Assembly (NCBI RefSeq): GCF_001029105.3
Contig: NZ_CP011807.3
Coordinates: 4,898,001 to 4,962,000 of the forward strand
Source of the DNA: Pandoraea faecigallinarum
GTDB taxonomy: Bacteria; Pseudomonadota; Gammaproteobacteria; Burkholderiales; Burkholderiaceae
Reading direction: 5' to 3'
Length of the DNA: 64,000 nucleotides
In this document: piece after piece, positions 1-13,391 of the stretch
Layout: each line of letters starts with the position of its first letter
Numbering within the stretch: position 1 is the first letter of the stretch
The notes under the pieces: generated by a model
Database searches by the model: none
Told to the model about the DNA's origin: nothing
The model's input: only the letters and a program-made list of their open reading frames with translations
Position numbers and translations under genes: made by a program

Positions 1-30
1 GGCTTTCTTATCATCAAGATTAAGTGCCAC
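1..30 (-). CDS. rplJ: 50S ribosomal protein L10, N-terminal end only (partial)
   Basis: Only the first ten codons are in the window: a GTG start at 30-28, then codons reading ALNLDDKKA, the usual L10 beginning in Burkholderiales. A strong Shine-Dalgarno GGAGG lies at 41-37. The gene continues off the left edge. L10 anchors the L12 stalk of the 50S subunit and represses its own operon through the upstream leader. Its place downstream of rplKA is the conserved bacterial order. Confidence 0.85.
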   Translation of the reverse strand, partial: MALNLDDKKA

Positions 31-350
31 GGTTAACCTCCAAAATTGACATCACCTCATGGTGATGCCGTTCCACTAACGGCTTACCGACATGTCTGGA
101 GTTTCAACCCCCGCAACGGTTGCCCGTATACGGCGGTGTGACTGCATAACTTGTTCGGGTTCGCCATCTGCGTTGGCTGGCGTATTAAGGGAGTGTCAGT
201 GAATGCCCATTCCCGCCAACGGTCTTTGATAACCGGAAGCGATTTCCGAAGATACCGCTTCCGCCCAAAGTCTTTTGCTACAGGCTGCCGATCTCGAGGA
301 TCGCAGCCGTCGCAGGGGACGCCATCACCCTGCGATTGCGATTGTGTCGC
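31..350 (-). promoter_or_regulatory. rplA-rplJ intergenic region, probable L10 leader and rplJL promoter
   Basis: This 320-base gap contains no credible gene. In most bacteria the region before rplJ carries a promoter and a structured leader RNA bound by L10(L12)4 to repress rplJL translation. The transcript has several self-complementary stretches, for example around 58-80, but I did not fold it. The role comes from position and family knowledge, not from a recognised leader consensus. Confidence 0.5.
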
Positions 351-1046
351 TTAGGCCGTCAGGCTGGCCTGGTCCACACGCACGCCAACGCCCATCGTGC
401 TCGACAGGGCGATCTTGCGCAGGTAGACACCCTTGCTCGAAGCCGGCTTCGACTTCGTGAGGGCTTCCAGCAGGGCCGAAAGGTTCTGTTGCAGCGCTGC
501 GGGTTCGAACGAAGCGCGACCGATCGTGGCGTGAATGATACCGGCCTTGTCGACGCGGAATTGCACCTGACCAGCCTTGGCGTTCTTCACTGCCGTGGCC
601 ACGTCCGGGGTCACCGTGCCAACCTTCGGGTTCGGCATCAGGCCGCGCGGGCCGAGGATCTGGCCCAGCGTACCGACGATACGCATCGTGTCCGGCGAAG
701 CGATCACGATGTCGAAGTCCATGTTGCCGGCCTTGATCTGCTCGGCCAGGTCTTCCATACCAACGATTTCCGCTCCGGCAGCCTTGGCTTGTTCGGCCTT
801 TTCGCCTTGCGCGAAAACGGCCACGCGAACCGACTTACCGGTACCAGCCGGCAGAACGACCGAACCGCGAACCACCTGGTCCGACTTCTTTGCGTCCACG
901 CCCAGTTGCACGGCGACGTCGATCGACTCGTCGAACTTGGCGCTCGCGCATTCCTTGACCAGGGCCAGAGCGTCGCCGACCGGGTACAGCTTGTTGCGGT
1001 CGACCTTGGCGGCCAGTGCTTGTTGACGCTTAGAGATCTTAGCCAT
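351..1046 (-). CDS. rplA: 50S ribosomal protein L1
   Basis: 231 residues, full length for bacterial L1. The protein starts [15 protein letters not shown] and contains the L1 signature region ([14 protein letters not shown]) near residue 130. L1 binds 23S rRNA at the E-site stalk and in many bacteria represses its own operon. Its ATG overlaps the TAA stop of rplK by one base (TAATG at 1048-1044), so the two are probably translationally coupled. No anomalies were seen. Confidence 0.98.
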   Translation of the reverse strand: MAKISKRQQALAAKVDRNKLYPVGDALALVKECASAKFDESIDVAVQLGVDAKKSDQVVRGSVVLPAGTGKSVRVAVFAQGEKAEQAKAAGAEIVGMEDLAEQIKAGNMDFDIVIASPDTMRIVGTLGQILGPRGLMPNPKVGTVTPDVATAVKNAKAGQVQFRVDKAGIIHATIGRASFEPAALQQNLSALLEALTKSKPASSKGVYLRKIALSSTMGVGVRVDQASLTA

Positions 1047-1477
1047 TACAGACCCTCCACCGTGATGCCCATCGAACGTGCGCTGCCAGCGATGGTGCGA
1101 ACCGCGGCGTCCAGATCGGAGGCGGTAAGGTCAGGCATCTTGGTCTTCGCGATTTCTTCCGCTTGTGCGCGGGTGATCTTGCCCACCTTGTCGGTGTGCG
1201 GCTTGGCCGAACCCTTTTGCAGGTTGGCAGCCTTCTTGATCAGCACCGTTGCCGGCGGGGTCTTCAGGACGAACGTGAAGCTCTTGTCTGCGAAAGCGGT
1301 GATCACCACCGGAATCGGCAGACCCGGTTCGAGGCTCTGCGTTTGCGCGTTGAACGCCTTGCAGAACTCCATGATGTTCAGGCCACGCTGACCCAGGGCC
1401 GGGCCCACGGGGGGCGACGGGTTGGCTTTACCTGCAGGAATCTGCAGCTTGATAAAGCCGATGATTTTCTTTGCCAT
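1046..1477 (-). CDS. rplK: 50S ribosomal protein L11
   Basis: 143 residues, the standard L11 length. The N-terminal domain ([30 protein letters not shown]) and the C-terminal rRNA-binding domain ([13 protein letters not shown] at the end) are both intact. L11 sits at the GTPase-associated centre and is needed for RelA activation. A GGAG ribosome-binding site precedes the ATG. It is first of the rplKA pair, downstream of nusG and separated from it by a hairpin terminator. Confidence 0.98.
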   Translation of the reverse strand: MAKKIIGFIKLQIPAGKANPSPPVGPALGQRGLNIMEFCKAFNAQTQSLEPGLPIPVVITAFADKSFTFVLKTPPATVLIKKAANLQKGSAKPHTDKVGKITRAQAEEIAKTKMPDLTASDLDAAVRTIAGSARSMGITVEGL

Positions 1478-1585
1478 GGTTTACTCCGGAACGAATATGT
1501 GGCGCATATTCGGGGTTGAGTCATAGCGCGCTTTCACCGAAAAAACTGGCTACTGACGCTCCTCGGCGACGGATGTCACCAACGC

Positions 1586-1613
1586 AAAAACGCGCCGGAC
1601 GTCGCGCCGGCGC
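1586..1613 (-). terminator. Rho-independent terminator after nusG
   Basis: On the minus strand GCGCCGG (1613-1607) pairs with CCGGCGC (1598-1592) around an 8-base loop, followed by TTTTT at 1590-1586. It lies just past the nusG stop, so secE-nusG transcription at least partly ends here and rplKA probably has its own promoter in 1480-1585. Confidence 0.8.
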
Positions 1614-1622
1614 ATTTTATTC

Positions 1623-2180
1623 TTAGATCTTTTCGACTTGTCCGAACTCCAGTTCTACTGGAGTTGCCCGACCAAAGATGGTGACGGATACACGGAGGCG
1701 GGCTTTTTCGTAGTTCACTTCTTCCACCGAGCCGTTGAAGTCAGTGAAGGGACCATCCTTGACTCGAACCAGCTCACCCACCTCGAACAACGTCTTGGGA
1801 CGCGGCTTTTCAACCCCATCCTTGATTTGCGACATGATTTTGTCGACTTCAGCCTGACGAATCGGCGTCGGACGGTTACCCGTGCCGCCGATAAAGCCCG
1901 TGACTTTTGGCGTGTCCTTCACCAAGTGCCACGATTCGTCCGTCATTTCCATCTCGCACAGCACATAGCCGGGGAAGAAACGACGTTCGGTGACCTTCTT
2001 GTGGCCAGCCGTAGTTTCAACGACTTCTTCGGTCGGAACGAGAATCTGACCGAAGTAGTCTTGCATGCCTTCACGCGTAATACGCTCTTGCAGCTGCTTG
2101 GCTACGCTCTTTTCCATGCCGGAGTAGGCATGAATGACGTACCAGCGCTTCTTGCTCGGTGCGGCTCCGGTATCAGACAT
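1623..2180 (-). CDS. nusG: transcription termination/antitermination factor NusG
   Basis: From the ATG at 2180 the product has 185 residues. The NGN domain begins [17 protein letters not shown] and the C-terminal KOW domain contains [16 protein letters not shown]. NusG binds RNA polymerase, couples it to the ribosome or Rho, and takes part in rRNA antitermination. An in-frame start 15 bases upstream exists, but GGAAG of the ribosome-binding site lies right before ATG 2180, and this start follows the secE TGA by one base. secE and nusG are thus a tight pair. Confidence 0.97.
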   Translation of the reverse strand: MSDTGAAPSKKRWYVIHAYSGMEKSVAKQLQERITREGMQDYFGQILVPTEEVVETTAGHKKVTERRFFPGYVLCEMEMTDESWHLVKDTPKVTGFIGGTGNRPTPIRQAEVDKIMSQIKDGVEKPRPKTLFEVGELVRVKDGPFTDFNGSVEEVNYEKARLRVSVTIFGRATPVELEFGQVEKI

Positions 2181-2181
2181 A

Positions 2182-2562
2182 TCACTTCCAGCCAAGAATC
2201 AAAGAGAACACTGCCCATTCAATCGTCTTGTCGCTGATCCACAGATACAGCGCCATCACGATGACGAACGCGAAGACAATCGCGGTCGTTTGCGCGGCCT
2301 CTTTACGGGTCGGCCAAACGACCTTACCCACTTCCTTGTACGCATCCTTAGCAAAGGCCAGAAAACCCTTACCCGTTTGCGACATCGATGCCACAAATGC
2401 TGCGATAACCAGAATAACGACGATGGCGGCAACTCGCACGTACAGCGCCTGTTGCTCCAAAGTGTAGAACGCAACGACGCCGGCAACGACCAGCAGCCCG
2501 GCCACGGCCAGCAGCAGCTTGTCGCCAGTCGTACGTACAGTTTCTACAGGAGAATTCGCCAT
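2182..2562 (-). CDS. secE: preprotein translocase subunit SecE
   Basis: 126 residues with three hydrophobic segments (about 15-34, 41-60 and 92-115) and the conserved cytoplasmic motif [13 protein letters not shown] before the last one. This is the three-span proteobacterial form of SecE, which clamps SecY in the Sec translocon. It lies directly downstream of tRNA-Trp and immediately upstream of nusG, the conserved order. Confidence 0.97.
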   Translation of the reverse strand: MANSPVETVRTTGDKLLLAVAGLLVVAGVVAFYTLEQQALYVRVAAIVVILVIAAFVASMSQTGKGFLAFAKDAYKEVGKVVWPTRKEAAQTTAIVFAFVIVMALYLWISDKTIEWAVFSLILGWK

Positions 2563-2584
2563 TTCCAGCTTGCAGACAGTTGTT

Positions 2585-2660
2585 TGGCAGGGGCAGAGGG
2601 AATCGAACCCCCAACCTTCGGTTTTGGAGACCGACGCTCTGCCAGTTGAGCTATACCCCT
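2585..2660 (-). tRNA. tRNA-Trp (anticodon CCA)
   Basis: 76 nt including an encoded 3' CCA (2587-2585). The 7-bp acceptor pairs AGGGGTA with TGCCCCT. The anticodon loop reads CTCCAAA with anticodon CCA. The T arm carries GGTTCGATTCC. It lies between tuf and secE, the usual betaproteobacterial arrangement. Confidence 0.97.
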
Positions 2661-2670
2661 AAAACAGCAG

Positions 2671-2698
2671 AGGGGCCAGCCGCCAAAAGCTGACCCCG
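2671..2698 (-). terminator. weak hairpin between tuf and tRNA-Trp
   Basis: Minus-strand GGGG-T-CAGC (2697-2689) can pair with GCTG-G-CCCC (2681-2672). A TTTT appears only some ten bases later, so termination would be partial at best. It could instead be a processing site between the tuf mRNA and tRNA-Trp. Confidence 0.3.
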
Positions 2699-2724
2699 TA
2701 AGCGCGGACCGTTAAGGTACCGGC

Positions 2725-3915
2725 TTAAGCTACGATCGTTGCAACCACGCCGGCGCCGACGGTACGGCCACCTTCGCGGATTGCGAAACGCAGACCTTCG
2801 GTCATGGCGATCGGAGCGATCAGCTTGACCGTGATCGAAACGTTGTCGCCCGGCATGACCATTTCCTTACCTTCCGGCAGGGTGATCGAACCCGTCACGT
2901 CCGTCGTACGGAAGTAGAACTGCGGACGGTAGTTGTTGAAGAACGGGGTGTGACGACCACCTTCATCCTTCGACAGAATGTAGACCTCGCCAGTGAAGTC
3001 GGTGTGCGGCTTGATCGAACCCGGCTTGGCCAGAACCTGACCACGCTGAACTTCTTCGCGCTTCGTGCCGCGCAGCAGAATACCAACGTTGTCGCCTGCC
3101 TGACCCTGGTCGAGCAGCTTGCGGAACATTTCAACGCCCGTGCAAATCGTCTTGACCGTCGGAACGATACCGACGATTTCGATTTCCTCGCCGACCTTGA
3201 TCACGCCCGATTCGACACGGCCGGTCACAACGGTACCGCGACCCGAGATCGAGAACACGTCTTCCACCGGCATCAGGAACGTCTTGTCGATGGCGCGCTC
3301 CGGCGTCGGGATGTACGTGTCGAGCGCCTCAGCCAGCTTCATGATGGCGGCTTCACCGAGTTCGCCCTTGTCGCCTTCCAGCGCCAGCTTGGCCGAACCC
3401 TTGATGATCGGCAGCTCGTCGCCCGGGAATTCGTACTTCGACAGGAGTTCGCGAACTTCCATTTCGACCAGCTCGAGCAGCTCGGCGTCGTCGACCATGT
3501 CGCACTTGTTCAGGAACACGATGATGTACGGCACGCCAACCTGACGGGCCAGCAGGATGTGCTCGCGCGTTTGCGGCATCGGGCCGTCGGCAGCCGAGCA
3601 AACCAGGATAGCGCCGTCCATCTGGGCAGCACCGGTAATCATGTTCTTGACGTAGTCGGCGTGACCCGGGCAGTCAACGTGTGCGTAGTGGCGGTTGGCC
3701 GTTTCGTACTCGATGTGCGCGGTGTTGATCGTAATACCGCGTGCCTTTTCTTCCGGCGCTGCGTCGATTTCGTCGTACTTCTTGGCCTGGCCGCCGAACT
3801 TCGACGACAGAACCGTTGCGATAGCGGCCGTCAGGGTGGTCTTGCCATGGTCCACGTGACCGATGGTGCCGACGTTCACGTGCGGCTTAGTCCGCTCGAA
3901 TTTTTCCTTTGCCAT
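2725..3915 (-). CDS. tuf: elongation factor Tu
   Basis: 396 residues, the standard length. The G motifs are GHVDHGKT (residues 19-26), DCPGH (81-85), NKCD (136-139) and GSAK (174-177); the beta-barrel domains follow. EF-Tu delivers aminoacyl-tRNA to the ribosome as a GTP complex. The ribosome-binding site AGGAG precedes the ATG. It is transcribed after tRNA-Tyr, -Gly and -Thr from one promoter. Burkholderiales usually carry a second tuf copy elsewhere, which is not in this window. Confidence 0.99.
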   Translation of the reverse strand: MAKEKFERTKPHVNVGTIGHVDHGKTTLTAAIATVLSSKFGGQAKKYDEIDAAPEEKARGITINTAHIEYETANRHYAHVDCPGHADYVKNMITGAAQMDGAILVCSAADGPMPQTREHILLARQVGVPYIIVFLNKCDMVDDAELLELVEMEVRELLSKYEFPGDELPIIKGSAKLALEGDKGELGEAAIMKLAEALDTYIPTPERAIDKTFLMPVEDVFSISGRGTVVTGRVESGVIKVGEEIEIVGIVPTVKTICTGVEMFRKLLDQGQAGDNVGILLRGTKREEVQRGQVLAKPGSIKPHTDFTGEVYILSKDEGGRHTPFFNNYRPQFYFRTTDVTGSITLPEGKEMVMPGDNVSITVKLIAPIAMTEGLRFAIREGGRTVGAGVVATIVA

Positions 3916-3985
3916 TTCCGACTCCTAACGGGTTATCTATTGCCGAGGTTGCTCGGCATGTTGATTGCCGCGCTTCACTATCTTT

Positions 3986-4060
<75 letters not shown>

Positions 4061-4094
4061 GAATCCTGTACAGCTACTTCGTCTGCGCGTCACC

Positions 4095-4168
4095 TGGAGC
4101 GGGTGAAGGGAATCGAACCCTCGTCATAAGCTTGGAAGGCTTCTGCTCTACCATTGAGCTACACCCGC
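4095..4168 (-). tRNA. tRNA-Gly (anticodon TCC)
   Basis: 74 nt with encoded CCA. The acceptor GCGGGTG pairs with CACCCGC. The anticodon loop CTTCCAA carries anticodon TCC. Second tRNA of the tyr-gly-thr-tuf operon. Confidence 0.97.
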
Positions 4169-4242
4169 TTGGATTCTGACTCTCGCCACTTGGTAACAAG
4201 CGCCGGAGGCTCATGCTTCCGGCGCTCATTACTTCCGCATGC

Positions 4243-4328
4243 TGGTGGAGGAGGTTGGATTCGAACCAACGTAGGCGTAAGCCAACAGATTTACAGTCTG
4301 CCCCCTTTAGCCACTCGGGCACCCCTCC
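4243..4328 (-). tRNA. tRNA-Tyr (anticodon GTA)
   Basis: 86 nt with a long variable arm (class II) and encoded CCA. The acceptor GGAGGGG pairs with CTCCTCC with one G-T pair. The anticodon loop has GTA. First gene of the tyr-gly-thr-tuf operon, a short distance from a strong promoter. Confidence 0.97.
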
Positions 4329-4342
4329 GCAGAGAATTTGCA

Positions 4343-4371
4343 ATTATGGAGATGTCGCCACGCCTTGTCAA
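4343..4371 (-). promoter_or_regulatory. sigma70 promoter of the tRNA-Tyr/Gly/Thr-tuf operon
   Basis: On the minus strand a perfect -35 TTGACA (4371-4366) and a -10 CATAAT (4348-4343) are separated by exactly 17 bases, about 15 bases upstream of tRNA-Tyr. This near-consensus promoter fits a highly expressed tRNA-tuf operon. Confidence 0.88.
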
Positions 4372-5678
4372 CACCTTCCACGCATTAAATATGCAGTTTC
4401 CATGCCTGCGCCTCATCAAATTTTCGATGAATGCGACAAGTCATTGATTTTCCGGCGCATATGCAAATTTGGGAGTCGCCCCGTTTTCGGGGAGTGCGCT
4501 CCGGCGAAGATGCGTCGGCGTCGGGGCTCCGCGTGGCGTCTGGGCCATTGCGCCTCATACCGAATGGGTAGCCGAGATTCAGGCGATGGTTCGCCGCGCG
4601 TTTTGACAAGATTGAATCGACGTTCCGAGGTTTCATCGCAGCCTACCACGATGTCAGGGACGTCGAGATTATGAAAACTCGATGCTTCCCGCGACGATTC
4701 TGCATAGCTCACCGGGATGAAGTGGGGCGCATACTCGGGAATTCAGGCACGGCGTCTCGAGGAATGAGATCGCCTTGCGTTCCGTTGGCCGACTTGCGAT
4801 GACCAGGCAAGATGCGTCCATCCGGCAGTCCCACCACCATCGCACAACCGGCAGTTCCATCGCCTTCCGCATGCGCAGTACCCCTGGCAGCCGGAACGCT
4901 GGCGCCAGTTCGAGCCGTCACGCGAAATCTGGCGTCCGATTGGTACCATCCCAATCGGGCATTGCACGGGGACATAGGCACGGACACGAGCCAAATTCTC
5001 CTGACCCGATAGTGGCTGCGTAGCAGCCGATTTCGCTGAGCGTCACGTGACCGGCATGGGCCTGCCGTCTGCCTGTAACATCGCCGACCCGGCCATATTC
5101 GGCTATACGTTTCGCATCGAAGATGCCGAAAAAGGACGTCAGGTCTGGGCTCAGCGAGACGGCGTGGCGCGAAGCGTACACTAGCGTCACAAAAGAACCG
5201 CATCGCCGGCATGAGGACCCCGCGCCGCACTCGGGCGACTGATCCACGGAGGGATATGCACCCCGTAATGACAGCGCAACAGGAGGAAATCACCTGTGCT
5301 GACGCCGAAGAGGAACGACGTCGACGGCTTAAACGCGAAGCACCACTCACTGCTTCCGAAACACTGGATCTCGTTGGAAATAGTCGCTTGCACGACCAAA
5401 GCGTGCTGCCCGCACTGACCTCGCGAATACAACGACGTCGTAAGCGCGGGGCACGCATGACCTCCTCCGAAACACTGGATCTCGCGAGAAATGATCGCTT
5501 GCTCGGCTAAAGCGAATCTTCCACGCCAGCCTCGCAAAGAGAATGGCATCTCAAGCGCACGGCGCCATTTACTGCCCCAGCCACATAATCCCGCAGGACT
5601 CGCTGAGAATCCCCTCATGACGCCCCCCCCAACAACAGGCGCCTAGCGATGACGTAAGAGGAAGGGATGTTGCAAAGC
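4372..5678. other. gene-poor interval between the tRNA-Tyr promoter and the rrn terminator
   Basis: About 1.3 kb without a convincing gene. Overlapping open frames occur on both strands (for example minus 4709-5458 and 5187-5618), but they are rich in Arg, Ser and Cys, lack recognisable domains and have no good ribosome-binding sites. The right half contains an imperfect duplication at about 5314-5535. The stretch may be decayed sequence; no RNA or mobile-element feature was recognised. Confidence 0.5.
5314..5535. repeat. imperfect direct duplication, period about 111-117 bp
   Basis: Two copies share AACGACGTCG (5314 and 5431) and, further on, TCCGAAACACTGGATCTCG (5355 and 5466), followed by similar GAAAT-TCGCTTGC blocks. 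The offset is 117 at one anchor and 111 at the other, so an indel separates them. In the minus frame 5618-5187 this gives two related peptides containing EIQCFG. Whether it is coding is unknown. Confidence 0.65.
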
Positions 5679-5714
5679 AAAAACCCCTTGCTACGGGAGT
5701 AGCAAGGGGTTTTT
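5679..5714 (-). terminator. rRNA operon terminator
   Basis: A perfect 16-bp stem: AAAAACCCCTTGCTAC (5679-5694) is the reverse complement of 5699-5714, with a 4-base loop. Read on the minus strand it ends in TTTTT directly downstream of 5S. Because the stem itself is flanked by A and T runs, it could work in both directions. Confidence 0.93.
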
Positions 5715-5720
5715 AAGGGG

Positions 5721-5836
5721 AGCCTGACGATTACCTACTTTCACACGGGAATCCGCACTATCATCGGCGTGGAGTCGTTTCACGGTCCTGTTCGGGATGG
5801 GAAGGGGTGGTTCCAACTCGCTATGGTCATCAGGCA
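5721..5836 (-). rRNA. rrf: 5S ribosomal RNA
   Basis: About 116 nt. The ends TGCCTGATGACC and GTCAGGC are complementary and form helix I. The internal text (CCCATCCCGAACAG, then GTGAAAGTAGG) is the conserved bacterial 5S pattern. Ends are good to within a few bases. Confidence 0.95.
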
Positions 5837-5963
5837 TAACTTGTATGTTCTGCTGGCCTGGGGCCAACAAAACCAATTCGGAAGAAGCGTAGTACAACAC
5901 ATGTGGGTTGTGAGTTGTATCGGCACATCGATACTCACACCAGGAAAAACACACTGGTTATAG

Positions 5964-8839
<2,876 letters not shown>

Positions 8840-9012
8840 CTATAACGAGTGCGTCTCTCGACACATCCTTCATAGGTTGAGTATTCGCGTTGTGCCGTAT
8901 TCCAAGTCATCTTTCGATCACTTTAAATACTGGTTGATACAATCACAACCCGTACAATTTCCACGCGCCATCTCTAACGCGCTTCCGTTGTACTACTTCT
9001 TCTTCCAAATTG

Positions 9013-9023
9013 TTAAAGAACAA
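9013..9023 (-). promoter_or_regulatory. boxA-like antitermination site in the 16S-23S spacer
   Basis: The minus strand reads TTGTTCTTTAA, close to boxA (TGCTCTTTA), and is located between tRNA-Ala and 23S where rrn operons carry a second boxA for the Nus complex. Identification is by consensus and position. Confidence 0.6.
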
Positions 9024-9139
9024 ATACTGCATGACATTGCTGTCATTCAAAAGCATTCACAGAACGCGTACTCACCACAGGGGGATTGACTACAGACGTA
9101 AAGCGCTTTTGACTGACATCGATGTGAGATCCAAGGTGT

Positions 9140-9215
9140 TGGTGGAGGCAGACGGGATCGAACCGACGACCCCCTGCTTGCAAAGCAGGTGCTCTCCCAG
9201 CTGAGCTATGCCCCC
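9140..9215 (-). tRNA. tRNA-Ala (anticodon TGC)
   Basis: 76 nt with encoded CCA. The acceptor GGGGGCA pairs with TGCCTCC. The anticodon loop TTTGCAA has anticodon TGC. It is the second spacer tRNA of the rrn operon. Confidence 0.97.
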
Positions 9216-9326
9216 CAAATCAGTCTGATGCGGCGTTACAAAAAACCTTGCATACCGGTGTATGCCGCGGCTTTTTGTGCCTTGCCTCAGCCAGATTTCT
9301 TTCTACCAGACATCGGTGGAAAGAGT

Positions 9327-9403
9327 TGGTGGGTCTGGAAGGACTTGAACCTTCGACCCCCGCCTTATCAAGACGGTGCTCTAACCACCTGAGCTACAGA
9401 CCC
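9327..9403 (-). tRNA. tRNA-Ile (anticodon GAT)
   Basis: 77 nt with encoded CCA. The acceptor GGGTCTG pairs with CAGACCC. The anticodon loop TTGATAA has anticodon GAT. It is the first spacer tRNA after 16S. Confidence 0.97.
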
Positions 9404-9464
9404 GACTTAGATCTACGCAGTCAACAACCGATAAGCGTGAGCACTCAACTTCCAGTGCATGCTC

Positions 9465-10999
<1,535 letters not shown>

Positions 11000-11438
11000 T
11001 AAACCTGTTACTGTTTTCGGTCTTTCGCGATACATCGCTAGAACCGGTCGCTCTCAAAGTATGCTGACAAGTTAATTTCTTAACTTACCTATTACTATGT
11101 GAGCCTCAATAAATTTAAAGCTTATCTGCCGAAGCAGACGCACCATTCATCGAGTGCCCACACTTATCGGTTGTTCAATTTTTAAAGATCAATCGCATCG
11201 AACTTCGCTTCGTCGCCAACTTGCCGCGCCGTCGCTTCGTTTTCTGCGTCGCTGCATCAGCAGCAGAGAAGTGAGATTATGTCGCAGCTTCTCGTCGTCG
11301 TCAACAGTTTTTTTCGCCTTCATCGCTCGTCGCTCTCGCAACTCACCAGCCCCAAAACCGCTAACCACCGGGCTTTTCGGCCCGTCGCCCCAACCTCGCC
11401 GCCGCTTTCGCTGCGCCGCCGTCGTTGCGAGAGACGAG
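11000..11438 (-). other. rrn leader region
   Basis: About 440 bases between the P1 promoter and 16S. It holds a boxA-like site near 11179-11192 and the 5' arm of the 16S processing stem. No gene is visible. Minus open frames here (11189-11641, 11320-11544) are shadows. Confidence 0.6.
11179..11192 (-). promoter_or_regulatory. boxA-like antitermination site in the rrn leader
   Basis: The minus strand reads TGATCTTTAAAAA, similar to boxA (TGCTCTTTA), about 180 bases upstream of the 16S 5' end, where the leader boxA recruits NusB/NusE. Consensus match only. Confidence 0.5.
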
Positions 11439-11467
11439 ATATTAGTGAAAACCCCGAACCTTGGCAA
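11439..11467 (-). promoter_or_regulatory. rRNA operon promoter P1
   Basis: Minus-strand -35 TTGCCA (11467-11462) and -10 TAATAT (11444-11439) with a 17-base spacer. The upstream side is A/T-rich (CAAACTATTTTCACAAA), like an UP element, and the sequence after the -10 is CTCGTCTCTCGC, a discriminator pattern I associate with Burkholderiales rrn promoters. Confidence 0.82.
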
Positions 11468-11496
11468 GCGCTTTGTGAAAATAGTTTGAAAAGGGC

Positions 11497-11522
11497 AAAA
11501 AAAGCCCGCGTCGTGAGCGGGC
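11497..11522 (-). terminator. Rho-independent terminator just upstream of rrn P1
   Basis: Minus-strand GCCCGC (11522-11517) pairs with GCGGGC (11509-11504) over a 7-base loop, followed by seven T (11503-11497). No minus-strand gene lies immediately upstream: the neighbour, the PLD gene, is on the plus strand. It may end antisense or read-through transcripts before the rrn promoter. Confidence 0.75.
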
Positions 11523-11652
11523 CAAGATCCATGGGACAGGACACATGGAGGAGACGGGTTCACTGTATCCGGGCCTCCCCCGACGACGCAACGAATGAAA
11601 TCGCATATGCTTCCTGAAAGCTTGCCTATATGGAAAGGCAACGGCAGCGTCG

Positions 11653-13380
11653 ATGTCTCCCCCTATCTCTCTATATATAAGAGCGTCTGAGATGTTTCCT
11701 TCGCGCGCCTTCCTGTCACACCTGCCTTCACTCTTCGCGTCGCTCCGGCACTGCCTGCCCAGGCGCAATCGTTTCATTCGCGTCATTCACTTCGTTCGGA
11801 TCGTCCCGCTCGCCCTGCTCGTTGCCGCTTGCGGATCGGTGCGCCCGCCGCCGGAGCCGTCGCAGTGGACCACTCATACGCCAGCCAGCACGCCAGGTGC
11901 ACTCGCTTCCGCCCTCGCCCCGGCCATGCGCGCACATCCGGGCCAGTCCGGCTTCCAACTGCTGGCGACGGGCTCCGCCGCCTTCACGATGCGTCTCGCG
12001 CTGGTGCAGTCCGCGCAACACAGCCTCGACGTGCAGTACTACAGTGCCGGCGAAGACGTCACCGGCCGCCTGCTGCTCCAGTCACTGCTCGACGCCGCCC
12101 AACGCGGTGTGCGCATTCGCATGCTGGTGGACGACATCAACCGTCGCCACACCGACCCCGCTTTCGCCGCGCTGGACCAGAGTCCCAATATCGAAATCCG
12201 CGTCTTCAATCCGTTCGGCACCCTCGACACCACGCTACTGGAACGCGCGGGCAATCTGCTCACGCGCTTCGATCAGTTAAACCGCCGCATGCATAACAAG
12301 GCACTCGTTGCCGACAACCAGGTGGCGATCGTAGGCGGCCGCAATCTGGGGGACGAATACTTCGACGCCAATCCCGACCTCTCCTTCCGCGATTTCGATC
12401 TGCTCTGCGCGGGGCCGGTCGTCGAAGCGATCTCGCATAGCTTCGACCATTTTTGGACCAGCCCTCAGTCCTACCCGCTCAAGCAAGTCCAGTCGAAAAT
12501 CGATAACGAGACGCTAGAGGCTACGCGAGCCGCTCTCGCCCAACATTGGCGCGACGCCGAGAACGTGCCCGCCGGCCGCGAAGCGCTCCATCAGCCGCCA
12601 CTCGCCGCCAGTCTGCGCGCAGGCACTGTCGCGCTGTTCTGGGCCCCCGCCGAACTGGCCGCCGATACGCCCGACAAGCTCGATGCGCCTGTCGCCGACA
12701 CCCGGAGCAAGCCAGGGGACAAGCTCCGCCAACTGGCCGCCAACGCGCAATCCGAATTCCTGATCATCTCGCCCTACTTCGTACCGCTCGACGGCGGTGT
12801 GCGGTTTCTGTCGAAGCTGGCGCAACGTGGCGTCAAAGTGCGCGTACTGACGAATTCGCTCGCCGCAACCGACGTCGTGCCTGTCCACGCGGGTTACGCC
12901 CGCTATCGTCCGGCGCTGCTGCAGGCGGGCATCGAGCTATACGAATTCAAACCCATCCGCACCGACGACGGCGAGCGTCAATCCCGGCGCGTGACGTTCG
13001 GCGGGTCGTCTCGCGCGAGTCTGCATGGCAAGGCCTATGTCATCGACCGTCGCGACGTCGTCCTCGGCTCGTTCAATCTGGACCCACGCTCGGTGCGACT
13101 CAACACGGAGCTGGCCATCGTGATTCACAGTCCGGAGTTCGCTGAGCGAATGGCGCGCATATTCGATCGCGCCACGTCGCCGCGCACCAGTTTCCGCGTC
13201 GAGCTGGCGCCGACCGGCACAACGCCGCCGACACCCACGCCGCCCACCATGCCAGCACTACGCTGGGTGGGCGAGGAAAACGGGCAACCGCGCACGTTCG
13301 ACGTCGAACCCTACGCGACTTTCGGACGCAACGCAGTCGCAGGCGCATTCACCCTGCTGCCAAGCGACGATCTGCTCTGA
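11653..13380 (+). CDS. phospholipase D / cardiolipin synthase-like lipoprotein
   Basis: 575 residues from this start; an ATG at 11692 would give 562. A hydrophobic segment ends in a lipobox (LLVAAC, Cys60), so the mature protein should be a lipoprotein in the envelope. Two HKD motifs, HNKALVAD near 214 and HGKAYVID near 458, mark the PLD superfamily and supply the catalytic His and Lys. Size and layout resemble ClsC-type cardiolipin synthases and related PLD lipoproteins. The last 70 residues are Pro/Thr-rich and then diverge. It is convergent with the M24 gene, whose end is 11 bases away. The substrate cannot be told from sequence. Confidence 0.88.
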   Translation: MSPPISLYIRASEMFPSRAFLSHLPSLFASLRHCLPRRNRFIRVIHFVRIVPLALLVAACGSVRPPPEPSQWTTHTPASTPGALASALAPAMRAHPGQSGFQLLATGSAAFTMRLALVQSAQHSLDVQYYSAGEDVTGRLLLQSLLDAAQRGVRIRMLVDDINRRHTDPAFAALDQSPNIEIRVFNPFGTLDTTLLERAGNLLTRFDQLNRRMHNKALVADNQVAIVGGRNLGDEYFDANPDLSFRDFDLLCAGPVVEAISHSFDHFWTSPQSYPLKQVQSKIDNETLEATRAALAQHWRDAENVPAGREALHQPPLAASLRAGTVALFWAPAELAADTPDKLDAPVADTRSKPGDKLRQLAANAQSEFLIISPYFVPLDGGVRFLSKLAQRGVKVRVLTNSLAATDVVPVHAGYARYRPALLQAGIELYEFKPIRTDDGERQSRRVTFGGSSRASLHGKAYVIDRRDVVLGSFNLDPRSVRLNTELAIVIHSPEFAERMARIFDRATSPRTSFRVELAPTGTTPPTPTPPTMPALRWVGEENGQPRTFDVEPYATFGRNAVAGAFTLLPSDDLL

Positions 13381-13391
13381 GCGCGGCACGG

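Noticed and set aside
4709..5458. Minus open frame of 249 codons between the tRNAs and 5S
   Set aside because: Arg/Ser-rich, no ribosome-binding site or domain seen, overlaps other frames and the duplication; possibly decayed sequence but not supportable as a gene.
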